NCBI RefSeq assembly: GCF_020567425.1
Contig: NZ_JAJCVJ010000004.1
Coordinates: 62,001 to 126,000 of the forward strand
Direction of reading: 5' to 3'
DNA length: 64,000 nucleotides
Source: Salinirubrum litoreum
GTDB taxonomy: Archaea; Halobacteriota; Halobacteria; Halobacteriales; Haloferacaceae
Position numbers and translations under genes: made by a program. Of this stretch, positions 17,363 through 25,868 are shown in pieces. Position 1 is the first letter of the stretch. Each line of letters opens with the position of its first letter. The notes beneath the pieces are model-generated. The model did no database searches and was not told the DNA's origin. It saw only the letters and a program-made list of their open reading frames with translations.

Positions 17363-17378
17363 TTTAGGCCCGCCTAAA
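17363..17378. promoter_or_regulatory. Iron-type operator TTTAGG-N4-CCTAAA
   Basis: A 16-base dyad lies between a TATA-like CTTTATCT (about 26 bases before the ATG) and the start at 17383, where a bound repressor would block transcription. The same dyad precedes the iron ABC operon (57013) and the GT75-like gene (58309). Half-sites of the TTAGG kind are typical of DtxR/Idr-type iron regulators. Confidence 0.7.
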
Positions 17379-17382
17379 ACAC

Positions 17383-18150
17383 ATGGAGACCGATCAGACG
17401 ACGGCCGACGTGGTAGTAGTCGGTGGCGGCGTCGCCGGGTTGTCGGCGGCGACGTTCACCGCGCGGGCCGACCTCGACACCCTCGTCCTCGACGCCGGCG
17501 GGTCGATCCTCCGCCGGAACGCTCACCTGGAGAACGTCCCCGGCTTCCCCGCCGGGATCGACGCGCGCCTGTTTCTCGACTTACTCTCCGAGCAAGCCGA
17601 GCGTGCCGGGTGTCGGCGCGTCGAGGCGACAGTCACCCGCCTGCGCCAGCGGGACCACGAACCGGACCGCCCCCGTTTCACCGTCGAGACCGCAGACGGC
17701 GACCGGTACGAGTCGCGGTACGTCGTCGCCGCGACGAAGAACACGGTCGAGTACCTCACGGGGGTCGACGGCGTCGAACTCGTGGATCGCGGCAAGACGT
17801 TCGTCGCCACCGACGAACGCGGTCGGACCGGCGTGCCGGGACTGTACGCCGCCGGACGACTCGCCGGCAAGCCGCACCAGGCGGCCGTGAGCGCCGGCCA
17901 CGGCGCGGAGGTCGCGGTGACGCTACTGGAAGACGACGAGCGACCCTTCTACCACGACTGGGTCGCCCCTGACGGCTACTTCACGGACCGCGGCCGGGAC
18001 GTGCCGCCGGGTTGTGAGGAGATCGACGCGACCGAACGCGAGGCGCGAGACGCCGAGTCGCGCACGCTACTGCGGGACCGACTCGCCGAACCACATCCGT
18101 CGGACCAGCCGACACACCCCAGTCTCGTGGACGACGAGCCTTCGGACTAG
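17383..18150 (+). CDS. NAD(P)/FAD-dependent oxidoreductase, thioredoxin-reductase-like
   Basis: 255 residues. FAD binding is shown by VVVVGGGVAGLSAATFTAR near the N-terminus and the C-terminal GLYAAGRLAGKPHQAAVSAGHGAEVA. The protein resembles the FAD half of thioredoxin reductases but lacks the CxxC redox pair (the region reads VAATKNTVEYL) and has little of a separate NADPH domain, so it is not a thioredoxin reductase. The start at 17383 directly follows an iron-type operator. Given that operator, a role in iron release or siderophore/ferric reduction is plausible but unproven. The 3' end contains tandem 26-base repeats that carry its stop codon. Confidence 0.78.
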   Translation: METDQTTADVVVVGGGVAGLSAATFTARADLDTLVLDAGGSILRRNAHLENVPGFPAGIDARLFLDLLSEQAERAGCRRVEATVTRLRQRDHEPDRPRFTVETADGDRYESRYVVAATKNTVEYLTGVDGVELVDRGKTFVATDERGRTGVPGLYAAGRLAGKPHQAAVSAGHGAEVAVTLLEDDERPFYHDWVAPDGYFTDRGRDVPPGCEEIDATEREARDAESRTLLRDRLAEPHPSDQPTHPSLVDDEPSD

Positions 18151-18203
18151 TTCGGGACGACGAGCACTCGAACTCGTTCGGGACGACGAGCCTTCGGACT
18201 AGT
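18125..18203. repeat. 26-base imperfect tandem repeat across a convergent gene junction
   Basis: Three units of about 26 bases begin at roughly 18125, 18151 and 18177; GGACGACGAGCCTTCGGACT recurs at 18129 and 18181. The first unit contains the stop of the FAD gene and the last overlaps the stop of the MATE gene. The units can form small stem-loops and may serve both genes as a terminator. Confidence 0.65.
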
Positions 18204-19638
18204 CCGTCTCGGTCGCGCCCGCGTCCGGGCGGAACGCCCTGCTCCTCGCCTGCCACGCGCCGCTCCGGAAGCGCGCGAGCGTCACGAGTGCCGGGACGGT
18301 CGTCTCCGCGAGCAGTGCGAGTTGGAGGCCGACGACGCCGAGTGCGGTCACGGTCCCGGCCCACGCGACCGGGAGCGCGACGAGATACAGCCCCGCGAGG
18401 GTGGCGAGAAACGGGATCGTCGTGTCGCCCGCCCCGCGTAAGGTGCCCGTCACGGAACCGTCGATGCCCAGCGGGATCACGCTGAGCGCGGCGACCGCGA
18501 CGAACGCGGCGGTCAGTGGGACGTCGGCCGGATCGACGAAGACGCCGGCGACCGGTTCTGCGACCGCCACGACCGCGACGCCGGCGAGGACGTAGACGAC
18601 CGCAGAGAGTTTCGTGATCTCCCAGCCGTAGGTCGCGGCGTCGGTCTCCGCCCCGTCGCCGAGTGCCTGCCCGACGAGCGTCGAGGACGCGATGGAGAAC
18701 CCCCAGCCGAAACTGTCCAGCAGGCCACGCACCTGTCTGGCGACCCCCACGGCGGCGACCGCGACCGGACCGAAGACGGCCGCGATGGCGAGCAGTGGGA
18801 AGACGACACCCGCCTGTGCGACCCGGCGCGCGACGAGTGGCCCGCCGATCCGGACGAGTTGCCGGACGAGTGCGAGATCCGGCAGGCCAGCGAAGCGGAG
18901 CGGGAGCGGACTCGCGCCCCGGCCGAGATACGAACGCCCGGTCATCCCCCACGCGAAGACGCAGGCGACGATCACCGTGGAGACGGTGGTGCCGACCGCC
19001 GCGCCGGCCACGCCGTAGCCGAGACCGAGGACTAGGACGCCAGAGAGGAGAATGTTCAGGAGGGCCCCGGAGACGCGCATCGCCATCGGGGTGCGGGTGT
19101 CGCCGACCCCGGCGTACGTCCTGGAGGCGACGAGGTTCAGCGCCTCGAAGACGAGACCGGGGGCGATCACTGCGAGGTAGACCGCCCCGTAGCCGAGCGT
19201 CTCGCCGCCGAGAGAGTCGCGGCCGAGACCGAACAGCGAGACGAGCGTGTCGGCTTCGAGTGCGTAGAGGAGCGCGACCGGCACCGCGAGCAGGAGGGTG
19301 ACGAGGATACTGGCTTCGACGGCCTGTCGTGCCCGGTCGTCGTCGCCGCCGCCGTAGTTCTGCGAGACGAGCGAGATGGTCCCGCCCGCCAGGCCGATGA
19401 AGGCGAACTTCCCGACCGCCCAGTAGGCGTTGGCGAGGGTGACGCCGGCGACTGCGGTGGGACCGACCGCGATGCCGACGACCGCGAGGTCGACGGTGCG
19501 CTTCGACATGATGGCGAAGCCGGTGACCACGCGGGGCCACGCGAGCGCGGTGGTCTCTCTGAGTCGGGACTCCTCGATGATGCCAGCGCGTGCGAGGAGG
19601 CCGGCGAGAAACGCGACGAGTGGGTGGCGGCTGTCCAC
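18199..19638 (-). CDS. MATE-family efflux transporter
   Basis: 479 residues with about twelve membrane helices in two homologous halves, each beginning with the typical LARAGIIEESR... / VRQLVRIGGPLVARR segment and showing the family's QNYGGGDDDRARQ and GQALGDGAETDA loops after helices 2 and 8. It should export organic cations or drugs in exchange for Na+ or H+. The start is a GTG at 19638. A hexanucleotide microsatellite lies 52 bases upstream in the promoter region, and the 3' end overlaps a tandem repeat shared with the convergent FAD gene. Confidence 0.88.
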   Translation of the reverse strand: MDSRHPLVAFLAGLLARAGIIEESRLRETTALAWPRVVTGFAIMSKRTVDLAVVGIAVGPTAVAGVTLANAYWAVGKFAFIGLAGGTISLVSQNYGGGDDDRARQAVEASILVTLLLAVPVALLYALEADTLVSLFGLGRDSLGGETLGYGAVYLAVIAPGLVFEALNLVASRTYAGVGDTRTPMAMRVSGALLNILLSGVLVLGLGYGVAGAAVGTTVSTVIVACVFAWGMTGRSYLGRGASPLPLRFAGLPDLALVRQLVRIGGPLVARRVAQAGVVFPLLAIAAVFGPVAVAAVGVARQVRGLLDSFGWGFSIASSTLVGQALGDGAETDAATYGWEITKLSAVVYVLAGVAVVAVAEPVAGVFVDPADVPLTAAFVAVAALSVIPLGIDGSVTGTLRGAGDTTIPFLATLAGLYLVALPVAWAGTVTALGVVGLQLALLAETTVPALVTLARFRSGAWQARSRAFRPDAGATETD

Positions 19639-19689
19639 AGCGTGTGGTGGGTCGGGAGTGACAAACCGATTCCGACCTGCACTGAGGTC

Positions 19690-19731
19690 GTGGTCTTGGT
19701 CTTGGTCTTGGTCTTGGTCTTGGTCTTGGTG
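19690..19731. repeat. TTGGTC hexanucleotide microsatellite upstream of the MATE gene
   Basis: Roughly seven perfect tandem copies of the hexamer lie about 52 bases upstream of the GTG at 19638. Such tracts change length by slippage; here that would alter promoter spacing of the exporter gene. Confidence 0.75.
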
Positions 19732-19799
19732 GGTGGCTGTGTGTTCGCTGTTACTGTGGTGGTCCTAGGCTCGCAGACCACGCTCACGACCGACACTGC

Positions 19800-20112
19800 A
19801 CCGTAGACCGCATCCGCGACCACACCACAGACCGCAACCACGACAGCACCGGCACCGCAGACCGCGACCGCGACAGCAACAGTGACCGCGACTGCACCGC
19901 TACTCGATCCGGTGCAACCGGAATACTCGACCGCATCCGCGACAGCACAGCACCGCGACCGCAACTGCGACAGCACCGCGACCGCAACTGCGACAGCACC
20001 GCCACCGCACCGCCACCGCAGACAGCACCGCACCTCGTCCTCCCCAGCCTCGGCGGGGGTTCTCCGCACCGCCCACCCCCGCCTCCCTCGCGCGCGAGGA
20101 ACCGCGCGCGCC
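19800..20112 (-). ncRNA. Structured repeat element family 1, copy 1 (candidate non-coding RNA)
   Basis: Read on the minus strand: hairpin 1 (8 bp of CGCGCGCG, six-base loop; 20089-20110), linker AGGGA, hairpin 2 (9-bp stem at 20052-20060 and 20075-20083 with loop GGGCGGTGCGGAGA), then GAGGCTGGGGAGGA, then a tail of degenerate TGTCGCGGT-like repeats running to about 19800. Three other copies share loop, linker and flanks but have different, fully paired hairpin-2 stems. It lies in an 863-base gap between the MATE and lipoprotein genes; open frames here are low-complexity and not convincing. Confidence 0.6.
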
Positions 20113-20178
20113 GAAACTTGGCGAAACGCTCACGCCACGCTCGTCACCCAACCACTCGCCGACGACCGGGAATCCGGG

Positions 20179-20295
20179 CGGACGCGATCTGGTGACGACC
20201 GAGACCGGGCAGTGTCCGAGCGACAGCGAGTGACCTGCCCGCAGTTCGGTCGTCAGCAGTCGGGGAGGTGTGGGGAGCTACTGCGAGTGCCGGAT
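20179..20295 (+). ncRNA. Conserved element family 2, copy A (candidate non-coding RNA)
   Basis: About 115 bases align with the minus strand at 58453-58562. Shared blocks include CGGACGCGATCTG, GCAGTGTCCGAGCGAC, CAGCAGTCGGGGAGG and CTACTGCGAG. CGCAGT and ACTGCG in both copies can pair to close a stem, and GCAG/CTGC closes a second. It is divergent from family 1 copy 1, with about 65 bases between. After it, to 20501, I see only short AT-richer direct repeats (CACGACGTATTCGAC twice) and no gene. Confidence 0.5.
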
Positions 20296-20501
20296 TCCGA
20301 CCCGCGAGCGTCACGCTGGGTGACCACCAGTAGCGACACGATCGGTCGCACATCCGGGTGGGACTTTCACCTCTCGTTTCGCACGACGTATTCGACCAAG
20401 TTCTCCACGACAAATTAGACGACGCTCTCCACGACGTATTCGACAGAGTCGTCGCCAGCTCACCTCCCTGAAGCATCCCCGCAAGATCCGACGCAAAAGA
20501 C

Positions 20502-21314
20502 CTAGTACCCGACTGCTGTCTCGGAGCGACTCTCCGCCTCCTCGAGCCAGTCCGGGTCGGGGACCGTCGTCGAGCCGACGTCGGTCAACTCGAAGCGCCA
20601 CTCGGCGCGCACTTCCTCACCCGACTCGGTCTCGCCGACCAGCGTCCACCCGGTCGAGCGTGCCAGTCCGTCCTCGTCCACGAGGCTCATCAGCACGAAG
20701 TCGGTGACGGTCACGTTCTCCTCGCCGCCGAACGCCGAGGTGCCGTACTGCCGCCAGAGCAGCGGATCGCGGTACTCGTAGCGCGTGACGGAGACGCCGT
20801 CGAAGGTCTCGGTGCCGACCATCTCGGCGTCCGAGAGGTCGTCGTAGGCGAAGGCCGCACCGCGCGAGAGGGCGACGTCGATCGGATCACCCGCGAAGGG
20901 CGTCACCTGGTAGAAGACCTCCTCGTCCTCGCCGAACCGGGTGTAGCTCGTCCCGTCCGCGACGAAGCGCTCGTAGCTCGTCGCCGACGCACCCTCCACC
21001 GAGAGGACCTCGCTGGTTCGGTTGCCCGCGACGTCCACCCGGTAGCTGTTCGACATCGTGGTGGTCTCACCGTCTACCTCCGTCACGGTGAAGGTCCACG
21101 TGCTCGTGAAACTGCCCGCCTCACGCAGGATGGTCTCGGGGTCCGCCACGTCGAACTCGTCGTCCGCACCGGAGTCGCCGGCCCCGCCGGAGCCGCCACC
21201 GCCGCCGGATCCACCCCCAGTGGGTGTCGCGTCGGTCGGTACGTCCGCGCCGGTACAGCCCGCGAGCACGAGCAGTAGCGCCAGTGCTATCGAGAGTATC
21301 TGTGTTCGTGTCAT
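20502..21314 (-). CDS. Secreted haloarchaeal lipoprotein of unknown function
   Basis: 270 residues. A hydrophobic signal ending LLLVLAGC gives a lipobox with the lipidated cysteine at about residue 20; a Gly/Ser-rich linker follows and then an acidic beta-rich domain with repeated threonine/tyrosine pattern (TSYERFVADGTSYTRFGED, FDGVSVTRYEY). Such proteins are anchored to the outer face of the cytoplasmic membrane. The overall plan is like the DUF7537-type haloarchaeal lipoproteins, but I am not certain of that family. ATG 21314 is chosen over the adjacent GTG at 21317. Confidence 0.75.
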   Translation of the reverse strand: MTRTQILSIALALLLVLAGCTGADVPTDATPTGGGSGGGGGSGGAGDSGADDEFDVADPETILREAGSFTSTWTFTVTEVDGETTTMSNSYRVDVAGNRTSEVLSVEGASATSYERFVADGTSYTRFGEDEEVFYQVTPFAGDPIDVALSRGAAFAYDDLSDAEMVGTETFDGVSVTRYEYRDPLLWRQYGTSAFGGEENVTVTDFVLMSLVDEDGLARSTGWTLVGETESGEEVRAEWRFELTDVGSTTVPDPDWLEEAESRSETAVGY

Positions 21315-21397
21315 CACGTCCGAGACGACGCGAGAGAGCTTAACGTAGTATCCTCGACAGATACTGGTGGGCGGGGGACATCGCGGCGACTCCCTCC

Positions 21398-22120
21398 TCA
21401 GTCCGTGGGTGACGCCTGTCCGAACCGCCCGGTCGGGAGTCGGAGTTCGTCCAGGTCGGGCAGGTGTTTCACGTTGAAGACGACCCGGAGGTCGTCGGAG
21501 ACCGGCCCGTCGAGACAGGAGAGCCGGAAGCCGCGATCCAGCATCTCCCGTGGGAGGATGTGCCCGCGCTGGTCGGGCATCTCCCCCTCGACGACCGCGA
21601 CCGCGCAGTTCGAGCAGGCTCCGCCCCGGCAGGCGTAGGGCCAGGCGAAGCCCCGCGCCTCGGCGGCCTCCAGCAGTGTCTCACCCTCCTCGACGACGAA
21701 CCGACCGTAATCGACCGGGTCCAGGTCGGTCTCGCTCGCCTTCTCGAAGAGGTCCTCGTCGTCCAGACTCCACCCCAGGTCGACGATCGCCTGATAGTCG
21801 AGATACTCGACGCGTGCGCCGGTCTGCTCGGCGTCCGCGTCCTCCGGGTCGGACTCGCTCCCGTCGGCGCTGTCACTGCCGTCGCTCTCGGCGCTTTCGC
21901 CCGACCCGTCACTCCTGTCGCCCGCCGCTTCGGCGACTTCGAGTTCGTCGTCCACGTCGCCGGCTTGAATCCGGGCGTAGGCGTCCTGGACGCGCTGGAA
22001 CTCCTCGGCGGAGCCGCCGTGATCGGGGTGTGACTCCTTCACACGCTGGCGGTACGCGTCCACGATCTCACCGTCGTCGGCGTCCGGGTCGACACCGAGT
22101 ACCTCGAACGGGGTTGCCAC
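21398..22120 (-). CDS. J-domain and [2Fe-2S] ferredoxin fusion
   Basis: 240 residues. The first 60 form a J domain with the HPD motif at 31-33 (KESHPDHGGSAEEFQRVQDAYARI); a Ser/Asp/Glu-rich linker of about 40 residues follows; the C-terminal half is a plant-type ferredoxin with CRGGACSNC and a fourth cysteine in RLSCLDGP. The ferredoxin part includes the haloarchaeal acidic insertion (LGWSLDDEDLFEKA...). It carries electrons for 2-oxoacid oxidoreductases or similar; the J domain suggests contact with DnaK, perhaps for cluster assembly. The operon state is single. Confidence 0.88.
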   Translation of the reverse strand: MATPFEVLGVDPDADDGEIVDAYRQRVKESHPDHGGSAEEFQRVQDAYARIQAGDVDDELEVAEAAGDRSDGSGESAESDGSDSADGSESDPEDADAEQTGARVEYLDYQAIVDLGWSLDDEDLFEKASETDLDPVDYGRFVVEEGETLLEAAEARGFAWPYACRGGACSNCAVAVVEGEMPDQRGHILPREMLDRGFRLSCLDGPVSDDLRVVFNVKHLPDLDELRLPTGRFGQASPTD

Positions 22121-22239
22121 GAACCGTGGTTAGGCCGGCACCGGTATAGGTGCCACGGCACCGGCACGGCCCCGCCCGGTGAACGGGAGCGTGGTTCGGA
22201 CGGACAAGACACTTACCGGCGACGGGCGAGCGTCGAACT

Positions 22240-22902
22240 ATGCGCCCTCCACACACGCGCAGATCCGTCCTCTCGGCGGTCGGTGCGGCCCTCCCGGTCG
22301 CACTCGCCGGTTGTCTCGCGGGGACGCCGGGCGACGATCCGGCGACCGGTGACGACTCGCCTGCCGACGACGGGTCGCCCGAGGAGTCACAGACCGACGA
22401 ACAGCCCACGGGGTCGACGCCGCGCGGCCGGCCCGAGGTGGACTGCGCGACGGCGTCCCGGCCGCCGGTGTCGCCGATCGGCGACGCGGAGACGCCGACC
22501 GACGCCTCGCGCTACCCGGAACGACCGGACTCGGTGGCCGACGAATCCGCAGTCGAGACCTACCTGACCGAGTACGAACGCGCCTACCGTCGGAACAGCC
22601 TCGCCGAGGGGTACGGCGAGGAGTTGACGACCGCCGGTGTCCCACTCGGCAGCACGCGTGTCTTCGACTCGCGGGAGGGGTCGGCGGTCGTCCGCGTGCG
22701 CTACCAGTACTACTACGAGTACTCGGACGACGACCCGGATACGACAGCAGTGATCCACGCCGACTCCGCGACGACCTACGCGACCTACTACCTCGACGAC
22801 CGAGTGCTGGTCCGTGCCGAGGAGACCGGGCGACTGGCCGACGAGTCCGTCCTCCGGCCCGACCCGTGGTCGAGCGGCACGGTGGTCGAGTGCTGGGAGT
22901 GA
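22240..22902 (+). CDS. Tat-exported lipoprotein, function unknown
   Basis: 220 residues. The N-terminus has a twin-arginine signal (TRRSVLSAVGAALPVALAGC) ending in a lipobox, followed by a low-complexity acidic linker and a domain with many aromatic residues (YLTEYERAYRRN, VRVRYQYYYEYSDD, TTYATYYLDD). This is a common haloarchaeal surface-lipoprotein layout and I do not recognise a catalytic motif. It is divergent from the ferredoxin gene. Just after the stop, 22903-22960 holds an imperfect tandem repeat of a 27-base unit (CGGCTACTGCGACGCCGAC twice). Confidence 0.72.
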   Translation: MRPPHTRRSVLSAVGAALPVALAGCLAGTPGDDPATGDDSPADDGSPEESQTDEQPTGSTPRGRPEVDCATASRPPVSPIGDAETPTDASRYPERPDSVADESAVETYLTEYERAYRRNSLAEGYGEELTTAGVPLGSTRVFDSREGSAVVRVRYQYYYEYSDDDPDTTAVIHADSATTYATYYLDDRVLVRAEETGRLADESVLRPDPWSSGTVVECWE

Positions 22903-22990
22903 CCGACAGAGCGGCTACTGCGACGCCGACCGACCGGCTACTGCGACGCCGACAGAGCGGCGTCCGTCGGCGGGACGGCGGCCGAACGTC

Positions 22991-23158
22991 TCACTCTTCG
23001 GCGGGTGCGACGTCCTGCCAGGAGGACTCACCGAAGAACGACTGGAGTGCCATGAGCGCGCCCACGTACGTTCCGAGGACGACGACGACGAACGGGACCA
23101 CGAGTGCCAGCACGAGACTACCCAGCGGGTTGGCTCCGAGCAACTGGAGGAGGAGCAT
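22991..23158 (-). CDS. Small single-helix membrane protein
   Basis: 55 residues: MLLLQLLGANPLGSLVLALV... with one long hydrophobic stretch (about 10-42) and a short acidic tail (SSWQDVAPAEE). ATG 23158 fits a leaderless message, with a TATA-like AATACTATT about 28 bases upstream; an upstream ATG at 23212 would add a hydrophilic leader and is less likely. The family is not recognised by me. Confidence 0.55.
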   Translation of the reverse strand: MLLLQLLGANPLGSLVLALVVPFVVVVLGTYVGALMALQSFFGESSWQDVAPAEE

Positions 23159-23383
23159 ACCAGAGGATCGACTCCACTGACGAATAGTATTGTCGAATTC
23201 GGGCACAACCATCTCGTGTCCGTGAAGACGACCCCTGTCTCAGACGACTCTGGACTCGGCACGTCCCGAGCGACACGCACACGAGTCGGTGCCGTCGCGG
23301 ACTGTCCCGTGGGTCCCGCGTCGGGTCGCAGTAGACGACGGCACGGGCCCCGCGAGCCACGGCACCGTCCGCGGTGAGTGGGG

Positions 23384-24289
23384 TTACTCGGGGTCCGGTG
23401 GCGTCAGATCGCGCTGGAACTCGTCGAACTGGTCGAAGTCGTCGGGCAACTCGTACTCCACCACGCGCTCTGCGCTCCGGTTCTCGCCGCCGGCCTCCAG
23501 CGGTTCGGCCACCGACTCCCACCCCGGCTTGACCTTGATACTCTTGGCCGGCGACCCGACCGCGATGTGGTGGTCCGGGACGTCGCCCTGTACGGACGCC
23601 TTCGCGCCGACGACGGCGTTCTTGCCGACCCGGCAGCCAGCCCGGATCATCGTGTCGAAGGTGACCCGCGCGTCGTCGTCGATGATCGTGTGGTAGTTCG
23701 TCACCTGCGTCTGGTCCACGATGTCGTGGTCGTGTGAGTAGACGTGCGCGCTGTCGGAGATGGACACCCGGTCGCCGATGGTCAGTTTCCCCCGGTCGTC
23801 GAGGTGCACGTCGTCGTGGACGACAACGTTGTCGCCCAGCGAGATGTTGTGGCCGTAGGTGAAGCTGATCCCCTTGAAGAAGCGACAGTTGTCCCCGCAC
23901 TCCTTGAACAGGTGGTTGGCGAGCATCTGGCGGAAGCGAAGCGCGAACTCGATGTTGTCGGCCATCGGCGTGGCGTCGAACTGCCGCCAGAGCCACTGGA
24001 GGTACTTCGACTGCTTGAACCGGAGTTCGTCCTTCTCGGCGTAGTACTCCGACTCCAGCGTGGCGTTGCAGGGGTCGTACCCCTGCAGTCGGACGCGCGT
24101 CGCGGCCGAGACGGGTTTCCCCTTCTGCCAGCGCTCGTACGCCTCCCGGTCCCCGTAGAGATCGACGAGAACGTCCTGCACCACGTCGCAGGTGTCCTCC
24201 TCCGAGGAGAGTCGTTCGTCCACCTCGTCGATGAACGCCTGTACTCCTTCCTCCGCCTCGGCGGGGAGAGAGACGTGTCGCTTGGTCAT
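23384..24289 (-). CDS. Left-handed beta-helix acyltransferase-like protein
   Basis: 301 residues. The first 120 are helical and charged; from about 125 on hexapeptide-like turns appear (GISFTYGHNISLGDNVVVHDDVHLDDRGKLTIGDRVSISDSAHVYSHDHDI, ...AGCRVGKNAVVGAKASVQGDVPDHHIAVGSPAKSIKVKPGW), with the AVGSPAK signature of the maltose/galactoside O-acetyltransferase group. It should transfer an acyl group from acetyl-CoA or a relative; the acceptor is unknown. The long N-terminal region is unusual for that group and may give substrate choice. ATG 24289. Confidence 0.8.
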   Translation of the reverse strand: MTKRHVSLPAEAEEGVQAFIDEVDERLSSEEDTCDVVQDVLVDLYGDREAYERWQKGKPVSAATRVRLQGYDPCNATLESEYYAEKDELRFKQSKYLQWLWRQFDATPMADNIEFALRFRQMLANHLFKECGDNCRFFKGISFTYGHNISLGDNVVVHDDVHLDDRGKLTIGDRVSISDSAHVYSHDHDIVDQTQVTNYHTIIDDDARVTFDTMIRAGCRVGKNAVVGAKASVQGDVPDHHIAVGSPAKSIKVKPGWESVAEPLEAGGENRSAERVVEYELPDDFDQFDEFQRDLTPPDPE

Positions 24290-24485
24290 TGTCCTTCCTT
24301 GGCTGGCGTCGTTGAAATGAATTCTGTTGTGCGAACCCGACGCCGGACCGTACGACTCGACCACCCGAGCGGACTCGCGGTCCGTGCGCCCTCCGACGCG
24401 GTCGTCGGTCCACCGCCGGCCTGTCTGTCAGTCGATCCCGCCGGCGAAACGTGAGGTCTTTGCCTTCGACCGACAGTCGTGGGGT

Positions 24486-25823
24486 ATGCACCGACGACAC
24501 CGACGGCGACTCGACAGCGTCGCCCCAGACGGTGGCGATCCACACGAGACGCCGCGCTGGACGCGCGAGCAAGCGGGCCTGATCGAGCGCACCGACGAGA
24601 CGACCGCGCCGATCGTCTACCCGCCGGCGGAGAACCTCGACCCCGATCACCACATCTGGGACACGTGGCTCGTCCGCGAACGTGACGGCTCCATCGCCGA
24701 CGTCGACGGGTACCGTGTCGTCGTCGCACTGACGGCCGACTCCGACCTCCTCCCCGGCAAGCGCCACGACACCGCCACTCTCCGGTTCTACTACTCCCGC
24801 GACGGTCGCGACTGGCACCTCGGCGGGCGCGTCTTCCCCGAATCGACCGCGCTCGGGTCCCGGCAGTGGGCCGGCAGTGCGCTGTACGACGACGGCGACC
24901 TCTACTGCTACTACACCGCCGCCGGCGAACGCGACGAGACCGACCTCTCGTACACCCAGCACATCGTCCTCGCCGAGGGTGGCCGTCTCCACGCGGACGA
25001 CGACGGCGTCCGCGTCGAGGGCACCTTCGACCACCGGTCGCTGCTCCGACCGGACGGCGAGTGGTACGAACGCGAGGGGCAGTCCCGCGGGATGATCTAC
25101 ACCTTCCGGGACCCGTGGTTCTTCGAGGACCCCGCGACCGGCGAGACGTACCTGCTGTTCGAGGCGAACACGCCGGTTCCAGAGGGGTCGTCGCTCTGTG
25201 GCGGCGACGCGGCCCAGCAGGAGTTCAACGGCTCGGTCGGTATCGCCCACTCCCCGACCGGCGACCCGACCGACTTCGAACTCCGCCCACCGTTGCTCGA
25301 CGGCGTCTGCGTCAACCAGGAACTCGAACGCCCGCACGTCGTCGTCCGCGACGGCCGCTACTACCTGTTCGTCTCCAGCCACATGCACACCTTCGCGCCG
25401 GGTCTGGAGGGGTTCGACGCGCTGTACGGCTTCGTCGCCGACTCCCTGCGGGGCGACTACCGACCGCTGAACGACTCGGGACTGGTCGCCACGAACCCAG
25501 CGAACGCGCCGTTTCAGGCCTACTCGTGGCTCGCCTACGGCCACCGCGAGGAGGTGCTCGTCACCTCCTTTGTCAACTACACCGAGTTCGACCGCCCCTC
25601 CCTGGACGACGTGGCGTACCTCCCGGAGTCCGAACAGCGCCGGCGCTTCGGCGGGACGCTCGCACCGACTCTCAGACTGCGACTCGACGGCGACCGGACT
25701 CGCATCGTCGGCACCCTCGACCACGGCCACCTGCCGACCGCCGACGAAGCCCTGCCGGAGACCGACGACGAACGCATCGAGCGTCTGCGGCGCGAGCAGG
25801 ACGGCACGGGTCGCGGCTACTGA
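24486..25823 (+). CDS. Glycoside hydrolase family 68 fructosyltransferase (levansucrase/inulosucrase-like)
   Basis: 445 residues. The GH68 catalytic triad is present: nucleophile Asp59 in IWDTW, transition-state stabiliser Asp209 in FRDPW, and acid/base Glu281 in ELERPH; WAGSA is also typical. The enzyme cleaves sucrose and builds fructan, or transfers fructose. No signal peptide is visible, so export, if any, is not by a classical leader. It converges on a GH32 beta-fructosidase gene whose stop is 45 bases away, so the locus can both make and degrade fructans. A short CACGCT-type tandem lies between the two stops. Confidence 0.85.
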   Translation: MHRRHRRRLDSVAPDGGDPHETPRWTREQAGLIERTDETTAPIVYPPAENLDPDHHIWDTWLVRERDGSIADVDGYRVVVALTADSDLLPGKRHDTATLRFYYSRDGRDWHLGGRVFPESTALGSRQWAGSALYDDGDLYCYYTAAGERDETDLSYTQHIVLAEGGRLHADDDGVRVEGTFDHRSLLRPDGEWYEREGQSRGMIYTFRDPWFFEDPATGETYLLFEANTPVPEGSSLCGGDAAQQEFNGSVGIAHSPTGDPTDFELRPPLLDGVCVNQELERPHVVVRDGRYYLFVSSHMHTFAPGLEGFDALYGFVADSLRGDYRPLNDSGLVATNPANAPFQAYSWLAYGHREEVLVTSFVNYTEFDRPSLDDVAYLPESEQRRRFGGTLAPTLRLRLDGDRTRIVGTLDHGHLPTADEALPETDDERIERLRREQDGTGRGY

Positions 25824-25868
25824 GTCACGCTCACGCTCACGGTCACGCTCACGGAGCGCCTGCTCGCC

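Noticed and set aside
17383-18150. Thioredoxin reductase
   Set aside because: The CxxC redox pair is missing, so the call was changed to a general NAD(P)/FAD oxidoreductase.
23118-25730. Minus-strand open frame of 870 codons over the acyltransferase and GH68 region
   Set aside because: It covers two real genes in other frames or on the other strand and has no recognisable motif.
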